From: Paraburkholderia phytofirmans OLGA172
GTDB lineage: Bacteria > Pseudomonadota > Gammaproteobacteria > Burkholderiales > Burkholderiaceae
Direction: 5' to 3'
DNA length: 64,000 nt
Assembly (NCBI RefSeq): GCF_001634365.1
Contig: NZ_CP014579.1
Coordinates: 1,860,001-1,924,000, forward strand
Part shown: positions 8,576 through 17,958 of the stretch, piece by piece
Layout of the letters: each line of letters starts with the position of its first letter
Numbering within the stretch: the first letter of the stretch is position 1
Made by a program: the position numbers and the translations under genes
Notes under the pieces: model-generated
The model's input: only the letters and a program-made list of their open reading frames with translations
What the model was told of the DNA's origin: nothing
Databases searched by the model: none

Positions 8576-9615
8576 GATGCATCACCTGAAAAGTGCGCGC
8601 GCGGGTCGAAGTCGCATGCCGCTCGTAGTGTCTCGTAAGCCGCGCGTGCCTGCTCGCTGTCAGCCAGCGGCAGAACGATGTTCAATTGCGCATAGAGATC
8701 GCCCGATGGTCCGGCCGGACCGCTCGCTGGGATTCCCTTGCCTTTCAGGCGTAAGCGTCGGCCTGCGCTGGAATCTTTGGGTATGGCTATTTCGACGGCG
8801 CCGTCGGGCGTCGGCACGGTAATGCGCGCGCCAAGTGCCGCTTCCCAAGGGGCGACCGGCACGACGATCGTCACATCGCGGCCGTCGACGCTGAAAAGTC
8901 CGTGCTGGCGCAACGCGATTTCCAGGTACAGGTCTCCAGCGCGCCCCTCTCCGAAACCCGCCCCCCCTTGGCCGGCAAGTCGCAGATGCTGCCCGCTGTG
9001 CACGCCCTTTGGAATGGAGACATCAAGCGTCCGCGACTTCAGTACGGCTCGGCCGCTTGCATCGAGTACTGGCGTCTCCAGCGAAATCGTGCGCTGTGCC
9101 CCTCGATAGGTATCCTCCAGATCGATCACCACTTTCGCATGGTGGTCCTGGCCTCGCGCCGAGTGCGGCACACCGCCATAGGCATCCTCCATGTCTTGCG
9201 CAGTTGCGCGGTCATCACCGGCGCCGGCAGCGTGCCGCGCGCGTCTTGTCGACGCACGGCCACCATTGGCATGTTCACCGCGAAAAAGTGCCTCGAAGAA
9301 TTCGCTGAAGCGTGCCTCCTCGGCTCCGCGGTCGTCCCCGCCGCTGAATTCGAAGCCCTCGTCCCACTGCGGCGGCGGCTCGAAGTCCTGACCATTGCGC
9401 CACTGGTCGCCCATCCGGTCGTAGGCTGCACGCTTTTCCGTGTCTTTGAGGACGCCGTACGCCTCGCCGAGCTCCTTGAAGCGCGGCTCCGCGTCGTCGA
9501 GTTTGCTCAAGTCCGGGTGATATTTGCGAGCGAGCTTGCGATACGTACGCCTGATATCGTCCTGCGTCGCGCTGCGCGGTAATCCCAGCACTTCGTAATA
9601 GTCTTTGTATTTCAT
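8572..9615 (-). CDS. cbpA: DnaJ-like co-chaperone CbpA
   Basis: A 347-residue class B J-protein. Its J-domain covers residues 1-70 with the HPD triad at 33-35; a Gly-rich linker follows, then the two C-terminal substrate-binding beta domains (VVIDLEDTYRGAQRTISLE onward). No zinc-finger region is present, which separates it from DnaJ. It would stimulate DnaK and can bind curved DNA by family analogy. It is coupled to cbpM. The long linker makes it about 40 residues longer than the E. coli protein. Confidence 0.93.
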   Translation of the reverse strand: MKYKDYYEVLGLPRSATQDDIRRTYRKLARKYHPDLSKLDDAEPRFKELGEAYGVLKDTEKRAAYDRMGDQWRNGQDFEPPPQWDEGFEFSGGDDRGAEEARFSEFFEALFRGEHANGGRASTRRARHAAGAGDDRATAQDMEDAYGGVPHSARGQDHHAKVVIDLEDTYRGAQRTISLETPVLDASGRAVLKSRTLDVSIPKGVHSGQHLRLAGQGGAGFGEGRAGDLYLEIALRQHGLFSVDGRDVTIVVPVAPWEAALGARITVPTPDGAVEIAIPKDSSAGRRLRLKGKGIPASGPAGPSGDLYAQLNIVLPLADSEQARAAYETLRAACDFDPRAHFSGDAS

Positions 9616-9648
9616 ATCGAAGACCTATGAGAGAGGCCGCGCGCGCAC

Positions 9649-11169
9649 CTATTTCAGCGGTATCACGGCGGGACGAACAAGCGGCGCGTCATGAACGGTC
9701 GCCCAGTCGCTGCGGCGCACGTGGTGGATGATCAACGGAATGCCCGCGAACACGACGATGCCGAGGACAACCAGCCCCGTGTAAAGCCAGGGCGAACCGA
9801 CCGGCAACTGGTCCGGCGGGAAGAACGACACGACGAAACTGAACAGCACCCCGGCAAAGCCAATGCCGGCCGTCAACCACATACCGCCTGAACCACCGGG
9901 TACCGTGAAGGGGCGTGGCAAAGCAGGTGCGGAATAGCGCAACTGGATCGCCGCGGCATACATCAACATGTAGGCGATCAGGTAAAGCGCAATCGTCATC
10001 GCGGAGATCAGGAAGAACGCGACCGATACATCCCGGATCACGAAGTAGAAGCACGAAATGACGGTCACGATCAGACCTTGCACCAGCAGGATATGAGTGG
10101 GCATGCCCTTGCGATTCTTCGCCTGAAGGATCGGCGGCAACTCGCCCTCATGTGCGGTCTCGAGCAAGCCACGCGACGGACTGCCGAGCCACGCCAGCAC
10201 GCCGCTGATTGCACCGACGCCGACCAGCAGCGACAACGCCGACACAGCCCAGCCCATGTGCCAGATGTCCGCAAGCACGGCACCAAACGCGTCGAACACG
10301 CCGGATTGCAGCGAGATCTTCTCGTACGGCAAGATTGCCGCGATCGGCAATGCGCCAAGTGCGAAGATCAGCACCGAAATCAGCGCACCCAGTCCGATGG
10401 CCGCCGGATAACCGCGACTCGGGCTGCGCATGTCGATCACATGAACTGCTTGCACCTCTACACCGGCAAACAGCAACACGATGCCGGCAAGAAACGAGAT
10501 CGTGCCGAAGCCGTGAATCGCGGGCCAGAAGCGGGCATGGCCATCCTGGGACAGTGCGGCATCGTTCAGGTGTTGCCAGCCGAGCGGGTGGCCACTGTTG
10601 ATCCAGTAGCCGAGCAGCGCGAGCAGCACGATGCCCGGCACGATGGTGCCGATCACGAAGGTCCAGTTGGCGATCTTCGCGAAAACTTCAACGCCTTGCA
10701 GCACGACCCACGTCGCGAGCCAGTACGCGACGATGCAGAAAATCCCGACGTAGACACCGTTCTTCGCCAGCTCCGGCCGGCCGATCGTGTACGCGAGCGC
10801 CGCCGCGCCGAAGGTCAGCGCGACCGGAAACCAGACGACGTTCTGAATCCATTGCAGCCAGATCGCAAGAAAACCCCAACGTGTGCCGAACGCTTGCGCG
10901 ACCCACGTATAGATACCCCCGCGCCGGTCCGCAAAGGCGCCGCCCAGCTCAGCCGAAATCAGCGACGCGGGGATCAGATAGAAAACAACGGTAAACGCGA
11001 GATAGACGAACATCGTCATCTCTTCCTTCGCCAGCAAAGGAAGCCCACGCAGGCTTGTGACCACGGCTGCCGCCGTCATCAGACCGATCGACGTGACGCT
11101 CAGATACTTACCGCGTTTTGCGGTGTTTGCGACCGGCAACGTGGCCGCGGTGGTAGCGGTGTTATCCAT
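9649..11169 (-). CDS. gadC: Glutamate/GABA antiporter GadC-like permease
   Basis: A 506-residue APC-family permease with about twelve membrane helices. It lines up with E. coli GadC in FAGVEVQAVHVIDMRSPSRGYP and the late VVSFFPPDQLP segment. It would exchange external glutamate for cytoplasmic GABA, exporting the product of GadB and consuming protons. The C-terminus ends soon after the last helix (RRSDWATVHDAPLVRPAVIPLK runs to the end), so the E. coli C-plug that closes the channel at neutral pH looks absent or shortened. It lies 27 bases after gadB in one operon. Confidence 0.9.
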   Translation of the reverse strand: MDNTATTAATLPVANTAKRGKYLSVTSIGLMTAAAVVTSLRGLPLLAKEEMTMFVYLAFTVVFYLIPASLISAELGGAFADRRGGIYTWVAQAFGTRWGFLAIWLQWIQNVVWFPVALTFGAAALAYTIGRPELAKNGVYVGIFCIVAYWLATWVVLQGVEVFAKIANWTFVIGTIVPGIVLLALLGYWINSGHPLGWQHLNDAALSQDGHARFWPAIHGFGTISFLAGIVLLFAGVEVQAVHVIDMRSPSRGYPAAIGLGALISVLIFALGALPIAAILPYEKISLQSGVFDAFGAVLADIWHMGWAVSALSLLVGVGAISGVLAWLGSPSRGLLETAHEGELPPILQAKNRKGMPTHILLVQGLIVTVISCFYFVIRDVSVAFFLISAMTIALYLIAYMLMYAAAIQLRYSAPALPRPFTVPGGSGGMWLTAGIGFAGVLFSFVVSFFPPDQLPVGSPWLYTGLVVLGIVVFAGIPLIIHHVRRSDWATVHDAPLVRPAVIPLK

Positions 11170-11196
11170 TTCGTGCGCTCCTGTCGCGATGCGACA

Positions 11197-12582
11197 TCAA
11201 TCGTGATGGAAGGTAGGGCCGGCGGTCGAATGCAGCACCGGATTTTTCGTCAGATGCGCGACCGCGTGCCTGATGTCCTCGAGCAGCATCGCGGTCATGT
11301 CGCGAGTCACGCCGCGCCGGATCAATACGCGCTGCACGATGGTGTCCTCGCGGCCGGCAGGCAACTCGTACGAGGCGATCTGCCAACCGCGCATGCGCAC
11401 CTGATCGGACAGATCGAATAGCGTGAAGCCTGCTGTTTCTGGACGCTTCAGCTTGTAGCAAACAGCCGGTAACGCGCCGCGCCCGTCGTAGATCATCTCC
11501 AGTGCGTCGATCTTCGCCAGACCGTCCGCCAAAGCTTGCGCGGTGTCGGCGCATTCCTGCTGGATATGTCGATAGCCTTCACGGCCCAGGCGCAGCAGCA
11601 TGTAGTACTGCGCGATGATCTGTCCCGCCGGTCGCGAGAAATTCAGTGCAAACGTCGGCATGTCGCCCCCGAGATAATCGACCCGGAAGATCAGTTCGTC
11701 TGGCAGTTCCTGAGTGCTGCGCCAGACGACCCAGCCGACCCCGAGCGGCGCGAGCCCGTATTTATGGCCCGACGCATTGATCGATTTGACGCGCGGCACG
11801 CTGAAGTCCCATTCGAGGTCCGGCTGAATGAACGGTGCGACGAAGCCGCCGCTGGCGGCATCGACGTGAATCGGGATATCGAGTCCGACATTGGCTTGCA
11901 AGGCGTCGAGCGCCCCCGCCAGCGCCTTCACCGGTTCATAGACGCAGGTGAACGTGATACCAAGCGTGGCAACGACGCCGATCGTGTTCTCGTCGCAATA
12001 CTGGGCCAGATCTTCCGGCCGCAGTCCGGTCGCGTCGCCGCTGAGTGGCACCTGACGCATCTCGACGTCGAAGTACCGGGCGAATTTCGCCCAGCACACC
12101 TGCACCGGTCCGCAGACGAAGTTCGGCTTGTCGGTCGGCTTGCCTTGCGCTTGCCTGCGCTTTTTCCACTGCCACTTGAGCGCGAGACCACCGAGCATGC
12201 AGGCCTCGCTCGAACCCGTCGTCGAGCAACCGGTGGTCTTCCACGACTTCGTGGCATGCCACAGATCGGCGAGCATATGCACGCAGCGCATTTCGATCTC
12301 GGCGGTTTGCGGATATTCGTCCTTGTCGATCATGTTCTTGTCGATCGACAGATCCATCAGGCGCCGAACTTCGTCGTCGGCGTAAGTGGTGCAAAACGTC
12401 GCGACGTTCTGCCGTGAGTTGCCGTCCATGAATAATTCGTCGCGCACCAGATCGAATACGGCGCGGCGGTCGGACGATGTCTCCGGAATCCGGTACTTCG
12501 GGAGCGAAGACCCGGAGATTGTCGCGGCGTATTCGTCAGCGACGGCATCCGGCGTGGATGGCGGGGACTTGAGAAAGGTCAT
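11197..12582 (-). CDS. gadB: Glutamate decarboxylase
   Basis: A 461-residue PLP enzyme (E. coli GadB is 466) converting glutamate to GABA and CO2 with consumption of a proton. The PLP lysine is in SINASGHKYG near residue 277, and HVDAASGGFVAPF supplies the cofactor-binding Asp. The start follows AGGAG. It is the first gene of gadB-gadC. Box 2 lies about 130 bases upstream in the gap shared with the universal stress protein. Confidence 0.96.
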   Translation of the reverse strand: MTFLKSPPSTPDAVADEYAATISGSSLPKYRIPETSSDRRAVFDLVRDELFMDGNSRQNVATFCTTYADDEVRRLMDLSIDKNMIDKDEYPQTAEIEMRCVHMLADLWHATKSWKTTGCSTTGSSEACMLGGLALKWQWKKRRQAQGKPTDKPNFVCGPVQVCWAKFARYFDVEMRQVPLSGDATGLRPEDLAQYCDENTIGVVATLGITFTCVYEPVKALAGALDALQANVGLDIPIHVDAASGGFVAPFIQPDLEWDFSVPRVKSINASGHKYGLAPLGVGWVVWRSTQELPDELIFRVDYLGGDMPTFALNFSRPAGQIIAQYYMLLRLGREGYRHIQQECADTAQALADGLAKIDALEMIYDGRGALPAVCYKLKRPETAGFTLFDLSDQVRMRGWQIASYELPAGREDTIVQRVLIRRGVTRDMTAMLLEDIRHAVAHLTKNPVLHSTAGPTFHHD

Positions 12583-12973
12583 GGCGTGACACTCCTGACT
12601 TGAAATGAGCGCGGCAGGTGCGCGAAACGGACACCTGAGCGAATGGAACGGCGATGTGGGGCAGACGGAAAAGCTTCCATATCCACGGTGCGCGCAGGAC
12701 CGGTCGAAGTCGGTACGGTGCCGTACCGCGCTGCGGGATCCCAGGCGATCTGTTCATTGCATTGCATTACATTGCTATTGAGCGCAAGGTAGTGCTATTC
12801 ACTGCGCTGCTTCCGATCGTCTGTTACGCCGTCGATATCCGGGCCGAGCCCAGCGGAATAAACCGTTCGGCAAGGACATCGTCGACGGCAAGGTTCAGGC
12901 TGCGGCGCTCTGAGCGCACGCATTCCAATCCCGCGACGGCGCTCGCCGTCCGAACGAACTCTTCGAGGCCGAC
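12583..12973. promoter_or_regulatory. gadB / usp divergent regulatory region
   Basis: This 391-base gap contains box 2 and no supported gene. A short run of CATTG-type repeats (about 12754-12779) follows on the usp side. The block GGTGCGCGC (12688-12696) left of the box recurs at the same distance from box 3. Confidence 0.5.
12712..12727. promoter_or_regulatory. GTACG-type palindrome, box 2
   Basis: GGTACGGTGCCGTACC, two perfect seven-base arms around TG, in the gap between gadB and the universal stress protein. It belongs to the same palindrome family as boxes 1, 3, 4 and 5. Confidence 0.7.
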
Positions 12974-13498
12974 ATGTATAAACGCATTCTGGTAGCGATC
13001 GACGGCAGCGAGACGTCTGAACATGCGTTCGACAGCGCGCTGCAACTCGCACGCGAAAATGACGCGCAGTTGCAGCCGCTCTATGTCGTCGACAACCCGT
13101 TGATGGCATACGACGCCTCCGGCTACGATCCGACGATCCTGCGTGACGCCTTCGTGGAAGAAGGCCAGCGCTTGCTGGCGGACGCACTGGCACGGATGAA
13201 ACATGAAAACGTGGCCGGCACGCCGCGGATGGTGGACGTCGCGCCGATAGGCGAGGATATTTCAGAGCGCATCCGCATCACGGCCGACGAATTCAATGCG
13301 GACCTGCTGGTACTCGGCACGCACGGCCGGCGTGGCTTCAAGCGTCTGTTTCTCGGCAGCGTCGCCGAGCGCGTGGTGCGCAGTGCCTGCTGTCCAGTGT
13401 TGCTGGTGCCGAGCAGGCAGACGCAAACCACGCACGTAGAGTCAGCCAAACCGGGCCACGCCGACGTTGCCGCTGCAATGTATGAGATGCCGCGTTAG
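12974..13498 (+). CDS. Universal stress protein UspA family
   Basis: A 174-residue single-domain Usp. It begins MYKRILVAIDGSETSEHAFD and has the ATP-binding signature GTHGRRGFKRLFLGSVAE near residues 115-132, so it is probably an ATP-binding type. The tail after about residue 147 is extra and low in structure. The gene is divergent from gadB and shares its box 2 gap. Such proteins aid survival under starvation, acid or low oxygen. Confidence 0.92.
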   Translation: MYKRILVAIDGSETSEHAFDSALQLARENDAQLQPLYVVDNPLMAYDASGYDPTILRDAFVEEGQRLLADALARMKHENVAGTPRMVDVAPIGEDISERIRITADEFNADLLVLGTHGRRGFKRLFLGSVAERVVRSACCPVLLVPSRQTQTTHVESAKPGHADVAAAMYEMPR

Positions 13499-13527
13499 AG
13501 CGGCAACAGTACCGTCGCGGCAATCGG

Positions 13528-14565
13528 CTATGCCGCGATGATCACTTTCAGCGAGTGCGTGTCTGCAGCATGCTCGAAGGCCTCGTAGGCATCGAGAATC
13601 TGATCGAGCCTGAAGCGATGGGTAATCAGAAGCGTGGGGTCAAGCCTGCGGGAGCGCAACGTGTCCAGCAGCATAGGCGTGCTCACGGTATCGACCAGCC
13701 GCGTGGTGATCGTGATATTCCGGTTCCAAAGGTGTTCCAGATGCAGATCCACCTTCACGCCATGCACGCCGACGTTTGCAATCGTCCCGCCCGGCGCGAT
13801 GATCGCCTCGCACAATTCGAAAGTGACAGGTATGCCGACCGCTTCGATGGCGGTATCGACGCCCCGCCCGGAGGTGAGTTTCATGATCGCCTTCGCCGCA
13901 TTGCCATCCGCGTTGTTGATCACCGCGGTCGCACCGAAGCGCTTTGCGGTCTCTAGCCGGTTATCGTCCAGATCGACCATGATGATCTCGGCGGGAGAAT
14001 AGAAACGGGCCGTGAGCAATGCCGCGAGTCCGATCGGCCCGCTGCCGACAATCGCCACGCTACTACCGGGCTGCACCTTCCCGTTGAGCACACCGCACTC
14101 GAAGCCAGTCGGCAGGATATCGCTCAGCATCACGAGCGCCTCTTCGTCGGTATCGTCGGGAATCCGGTAAAGACTGGTATCCGCGTGCGGAATCCGCACG
14201 AACTCGGCCTGCGTGCCATCGATCCTGTTGCCAAGAATCCAGCCGCCGCTAACGCAATGGGAATACATGAGTTTGCGGCAGTACATGCACTTTCCGCATG
14301 CGCTGATGCACGAAATCAGGACTCGTTCACCTGGCTTGAACGCCGTGACGCCTGCGCCGACCTGCTCGATTACGCCGGTACCTTCATGGCCGAGCACGCG
14401 GCCGGGCTGACAGGTCGCGACGTCGCCCTTGAGAATATGCAGATCTGTGCCGCAAATTGTCGTCTTGCTGATCTTGACGATGGCGTCGGTGGACGCCTCG
14501 ATCTCTGGTTTGGGCCGTTCTTCAACAGACTTCTTGCCAGGGCCAAGATAAACGAGTGCTTTCAT
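13528..14565 (-). CDS. Zinc-dependent alcohol dehydrogenase
   Basis: A 345-residue medium-chain dehydrogenase. It has the catalytic zinc site CGTDLH and the GHEGTGVIEQVG segment, a structural-zinc cluster (CGKCMYCRKLMYSHC) and the nucleotide fold VAIVGSGPIGLAA. It would oxidise or reduce a small alcohol/aldehyde or ketone with NAD(P). ATG 14565 begins the family N-terminus MKALVYLGPGKK and has CGGAG upstream; a start 16 codons earlier was rejected. A single half-box (CCCGTACGCAGGG) lies at about 14597-14609. It precedes acetate genes and fits ethanol/acetaldehyde metabolism. Confidence 0.92.
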   Translation of the reverse strand: MKALVYLGPGKKSVEERPKPEIEASTDAIVKISKTTICGTDLHILKGDVATCQPGRVLGHEGTGVIEQVGAGVTAFKPGERVLISCISACGKCMYCRKLMYSHCVSGGWILGNRIDGTQAEFVRIPHADTSLYRIPDDTDEEALVMLSDILPTGFECGVLNGKVQPGSSVAIVGSGPIGLAALLTARFYSPAEIIMVDLDDNRLETAKRFGATAVINNADGNAAKAIMKLTSGRGVDTAIEAVGIPVTFELCEAIIAPGGTIANVGVHGVKVDLHLEHLWNRNITITTRLVDTVSTPMLLDTLRSRRLDPTLLITHRFRLDQILDAYEAFEHAADTHSLKVIIAA

Positions 14566-14632
14566 TGCCGGTAACTCCGGTTGCATCGGATCGACCCGTA
14601 CGCAGGGACGCAAATTTGTTCCCTCTGGACAA

Positions 14633-15232
14633 TCAGAGCGCCACAGCGTGCCGGCTAAGTACCCGTGGATCGCCGACCGGCAGAACCACCCGCCCGTGCA
14701 CCTCGTTGATCACGTCGGCTGCGGACAGATAGAACGCAAGCGCCGCCGTGAGGAGCCCCATATAGCCGCCTGCCATCCGCACCAGACCTGAACCTGTCCA
14801 CTCTCCTCCAGCCAGCAGGCCGAAGGTGATCCAGAGCGCCAGAAAAATGAACTGCAGCGCCCGAGGCGAGCGAAAGGTGGCCAGCCACATATAGAACGTA
14901 AAAACGCCCCAAAGGAACAGATACCAGCCGACGAATGCGGCCGGCACCTTGTCATGCAGAAAGAGTACGAATAGCGCAAACGACCACCAGAACGCGCCGT
15001 AACTCAGAAAGGCTGTCGCGCCGAAGGTATTGCCGCGCGGCAACTCCATGATGCCGGCGATGGCCTGCGCGGTCCCGCCGTAGGCGAGCGCACAGGCGAG
15101 CACGAGACCCATCGACTCGCCCGAAAACCAGCCGGCGTTGATCATGCTAAGCAGCCACGTCGTCAATGCAAAGCCGGCGAGACCCAGTGGCGCGGGGTTC
15201 GCTAGTGTGGTTCGGATCGGTGCGCTGGCCAT
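14633..15232 (-). CDS. satP: Acetate/succinate permease, SatP (YaaH) family
   Basis: A 199-residue membrane protein with six hydrophobic helices. The family signature NPAPLGLAGFALTT lies near residues 11-24, as in YaaH/SatP and fungal Gpr1/Ady2 transporters. It would import acetate with protons. The start is preceded by AGGAGCAGG. It follows the acetyl-CoA synthetase gene on the same strand, 55 bases downstream, so uptake and activation of acetate are probably coexpressed. Confidence 0.92.
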   Translation of the reverse strand: MASAPIRTTLANPAPLGLAGFALTTWLLSMINAGWFSGESMGLVLACALAYGGTAQAIAGIMELPRGNTFGATAFLSYGAFWWSFALFVLFLHDKVPAAFVGWYLFLWGVFTFYMWLATFRSPRALQFIFLALWITFGLLAGGEWTGSGLVRMAGGYMGLLTAALAFYLSAADVINEVHGRVVLPVGDPRVLSRHAVAL

Positions 15233-15287
15233 GGCCTGCTCCTGAAGATAAAAAACGTTCCGGCAATTTCGCTGTCTTCGCGAACCA

Positions 15288-17261
15288 TCACCCGAGCTGA
15301 TCGAGAATCGCCGGATTTTCCAGCGTGGATACGTCCTGGGTAATTTCTTCGCCGGCGGCCAGCGAACGCAGCAAGCGGCGCATGATCTTGCCCGAGCGTG
15401 TTTTCGGCAGATTCTCGCCGAAGCGGATTTCTTTGGGCTTCGCGATCGGCCCGATCTCCTTGCCGACCCAATTGCGCAATTCGGTCGCGATTTTGATCGC
15501 CACGTCGCCGGTGGGCCGCTCGCCCTTCAACACCACGAACGCGACGACGACTTCGCCAGTCGTCTCGTCGGCACGGCCGACGACCGCGGCTTCCGCCACC
15601 AGCGGGTTCGCTACGAGTGCCGACTCGATCTCCATCGTGCCGAGCCGGTGGCCCGATACGTTGAGCACATCGTCGATGCGACCCGTAATCGTGAAGTAGC
15701 CGGTGTCCTCGTCACGCACCGCACCGTCGCCGGCGAGGTACAGCTTGCCGCCAAGCTCTTCAGGGAAGTAACTCTTCTTATAGCGCTCCGGATCGCCCCA
15801 GACGCCGCGCAGCATCGACGGCCATGGACGTTTGACGACGAGAATGCCGCCCTGCCCGTTCGGCACGTCCTGCCCGGTTTCATCGACGACCGCGGCCATA
15901 ATGCCAGGCAGCGGCAGCGTGCACGATCCCGGCACCAAAGGTGTGGCGCCCGGCATCGGCGCGATCATGTGACCACCCGTTTCCGTTTGCCACCAGGTGT
16001 CGATGACAGGGCAATGGCTATGGCCGACGTGTTCGTAGAACCACGTCCACGCGGCCGGGTTGATCGGCTCGCCGACTGTGCCGAGCAGACGCAACGTCGA
16101 CAGGTCGTAACGGTCCGGATGAACTTTGGGATCGGATTCGGCAAGCTTGATGAGCGAACGGATCGCGGTCGGCGCGGTATAAAACACCGTCACGCGGTGT
16201 TTCGCGATCATCTCCCAGAAGCGGCCGGCATTCGGATAGGTCGGCACGCCTTCGAACACGACCTGAGTCGCGCCGATCGCTGTCGGACCGTACGCGATAT
16301 AGCTGTGGCCGGTAATCCAGCCGATGTCGGCGGTACACCAGAAAACGTCGCTGCGCTTCGCGTCGAAAGTCCACTTCATGGTCTGCGCTGCCCACATCAG
16401 GAAGCCGCCCGTGCTGTGCTGCACACCCTTCGGCACACCTGTCGAACCGGACGTATAGAGAATGAAGAGCGGATGTTCAGCGCCAACCCATTCCGGCTCG
16501 CACGTGTCTGCTGCGGCTTGCGTGAGCTCGTGCATCCACAGGTCGCGTCCTTCGTGCCACGCGACCTTGCCGCCCGTGCGCCGATAGACGATGACGCTTT
16601 TCACCGCTTCACAGCCGCCCATCGCGAGGGCTTCGTCCGCGATGCTCTTCAACGGAAGCGCTTTGCCGCCACGCATCTGTTCATCGCAGGTGACCAACGC
16701 GATCGCGCCCACGTTGACAACCCGCTCATTGAGCGACTTCGAGGAGAAGCCGCCAAACACGACGGAATGCGTTGCGCCAATCCGCGCGCAGGCCTGCATC
16801 GCCACAATGCCCTCGATCGACATCGGCATGTAGATCACCACGCGGTCGCCCTTCTTCACGCCACGGGTTCGCAATGCGTTAGCAAACCGGCTCACGCGCT
16901 CGAGCATCTGACGGTATGTGACGTGCGTGACGGTGCCGTCGTCGGCCTCGAAAATCACGGCAACATGGTCACCGTTGCCGGCTTCGACGTGGCGATCGAG
17001 GCAGTTGTAGGACGCATTGAGGGTGCCGTCGTTGAACCATTCATAGAACGGCGCGCGAGATTCGTCGAGAACCGAAGAGAACGGCGTTTTCCAATGCAGA
17101 ATCTCTCGCGCGCGCCGCGCCCAGAATCCCGCGTAATCGCGTTCAGCCTCGGCGACCAACGCGCGGTAGGCATCCATGCCGGAGATCGCGGCATAAGCCG
17201 CCACGCTGGCGTGAGGAAGGAAGGCTTGCGGCTCCTCCAGAATCGAATCGCTGGTTGACAT
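15288..17261 (-). CDS. acs: Acetyl-CoA synthetase
   Basis: A 657-residue AMP-forming acetate-CoA ligase (E. coli Acs 652). It has the P-loop [13 protein letters not shown], the WWQTETGG motif and the C-terminal [11 protein letters not shown] containing the acetylated regulatory lysine. ATG 17261 was chosen because it gives the family N-terminus; longer in-frame starts upstream enter the promoter region. It heads an acs-satP unit. Boxes 3 and 4 lie in the gap shared with the first Crp/Fnr gene. Confidence 0.96.
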   Translation of the reverse strand: MSTSDSILEEPQAFLPHASVAAYAAISGMDAYRALVAEAERDYAGFWARRAREILHWKTPFSSVLDESRAPFYEWFNDGTLNASYNCLDRHVEAGNGDHVAVIFEADDGTVTHVTYRQMLERVSRFANALRTRGVKKGDRVVIYMPMSIEGIVAMQACARIGATHSVVFGGFSSKSLNERVVNVGAIALVTCDEQMRGGKALPLKSIADEALAMGGCEAVKSVIVYRRTGGKVAWHEGRDLWMHELTQAAADTCEPEWVGAEHPLFILYTSGSTGVPKGVQHSTGGFLMWAAQTMKWTFDAKRSDVFWCTADIGWITGHSYIAYGPTAIGATQVVFEGVPTYPNAGRFWEMIAKHRVTVFYTAPTAIRSLIKLAESDPKVHPDRYDLSTLRLLGTVGEPINPAAWTWFYEHVGHSHCPVIDTWWQTETGGHMIAPMPGATPLVPGSCTLPLPGIMAAVVDETGQDVPNGQGGILVVKRPWPSMLRGVWGDPERYKKSYFPEELGGKLYLAGDGAVRDEDTGYFTITGRIDDVLNVSGHRLGTMEIESALVANPLVAEAAVVGRADETTGEVVVAFVVLKGERPTGDVAIKIATELRNWVGKEIGPIAKPKEIRFGENLPKTRSGKIMRRLLRSLAAGEEITQDVSTLENPAILDQLG

Positions 17262-17602
17262 TTTATGTCCCTTGCACGCTTTCATGCGTGCTTGATGGTG
17301 CTTCCCGGTTAGTCGCCACGCCACCGCAACGCGGCGCGCGGGCGTGAAAAGAGCAACTTGAACACGCACATGACTGTCCGGAAATCGGATATTGTGCGCA
17401 GCGCGATTACCGCGAGCCCCGCTGCGCCGGGCGTGACAAACCGACCCGCATGCCCAGATCGTTCTCGCGGCGCCGGCGCCAGGCGCAATGGGGATGGCAC
17501 GCAATTCGGTCAGGGACGCCCTGTCACACGAAACTGTTTCGATCGCTGTGATTGAGAAACACGAGGGCTTGTTTTGACGGTGCGCGCGCAGTGGCCGGAA
17601 GT

Positions 17603-17620
17603 CGGTACGGTGGCGTACCG
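17603..17620. promoter_or_regulatory. GTACG-N4-CGTAC palindrome, box 3
   Basis: CGGTACGGTGGCGTACCG, with seven-base arms (CGGTACG/CGTACCG) and a four-base spacer. The sequence to its left (GGTGCGCGC then AAGT) matches the left flank of box 2 at equal distance. Confidence 0.72.
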
Positions 17621-17722
17621 GCGCGAGAAATCCGCGTCTGCTCGTTGTTTCATCGGCTTTTGACCACGGCTACGCGGCCCTCGGGAAATTCTCGCGCCGC
17701 ACAGGCATTCGGGACTGGCCCG

Positions 17723-17736
17723 GTACGACACCGTAC
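17723..17736. promoter_or_regulatory. GTACG-N4-CGTAC palindrome, box 4
   Basis: GTACGACACCGTAC, perfect five-base arms. It centres about 62 bases before the transcription start predicted from TATAAT (17780-17785), the class I position of CRP-type activators. Confidence 0.65.
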
Positions 17737-17779
17737 TGAAACAGGTTTCGCCACCTCCGCGCACCGTGGTAGCGCGCCG

Positions 17780-17785
17780 TATAAT
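17780..17785 (+). promoter_or_regulatory. Consensus -10 element for the Crp-like gene
   Basis: A perfect TATAAT hexamer lies 173 bases before ATG 17959. No good -35 is visible at 17 bases, which fits an activator-dependent promoter using box 4. Confidence 0.5.
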
Positions 17786-17958
17786 GGGGTAAGAGCCGCC
17801 CGGCTCGCCTCACCTTGAGGTCGTGCCGCAGAGGCACGACAACACCGTTCAGCCAGCTTCACGTCGCACCTCAGTTGAAGTCTGGCCTCAACAGTCGATT
17901 TTTCAGCGTAATTGTTTGAAGACGACGCCGTTTTTCAACAGAATGTCGAGGAGTGGCG

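Larger units (their letters stand above)
17262..17958. promoter_or_regulatory. acs / crp-like divergent regulatory region
   Basis: This 697-base gap has no supported gene. It holds box 3 (17603-17620), box 4 (17723-17736) and a consensus -10 TATAAT at 17780-17785 pointing to the Crp-like gene. Its length and two boxes suggest complex control, including autoregulation. Confidence 0.55.

Noticed and set aside
10078..11421. Long plus-strand frame opposite gadC
   Set aside because: Shadow of the permease gene; no plausible domain or start signal.
15648..17258. 536-codon open frame opposite acs
   Set aside because: Antisense shadow of a well-conserved gene; the translation has low-complexity Arg/His character.
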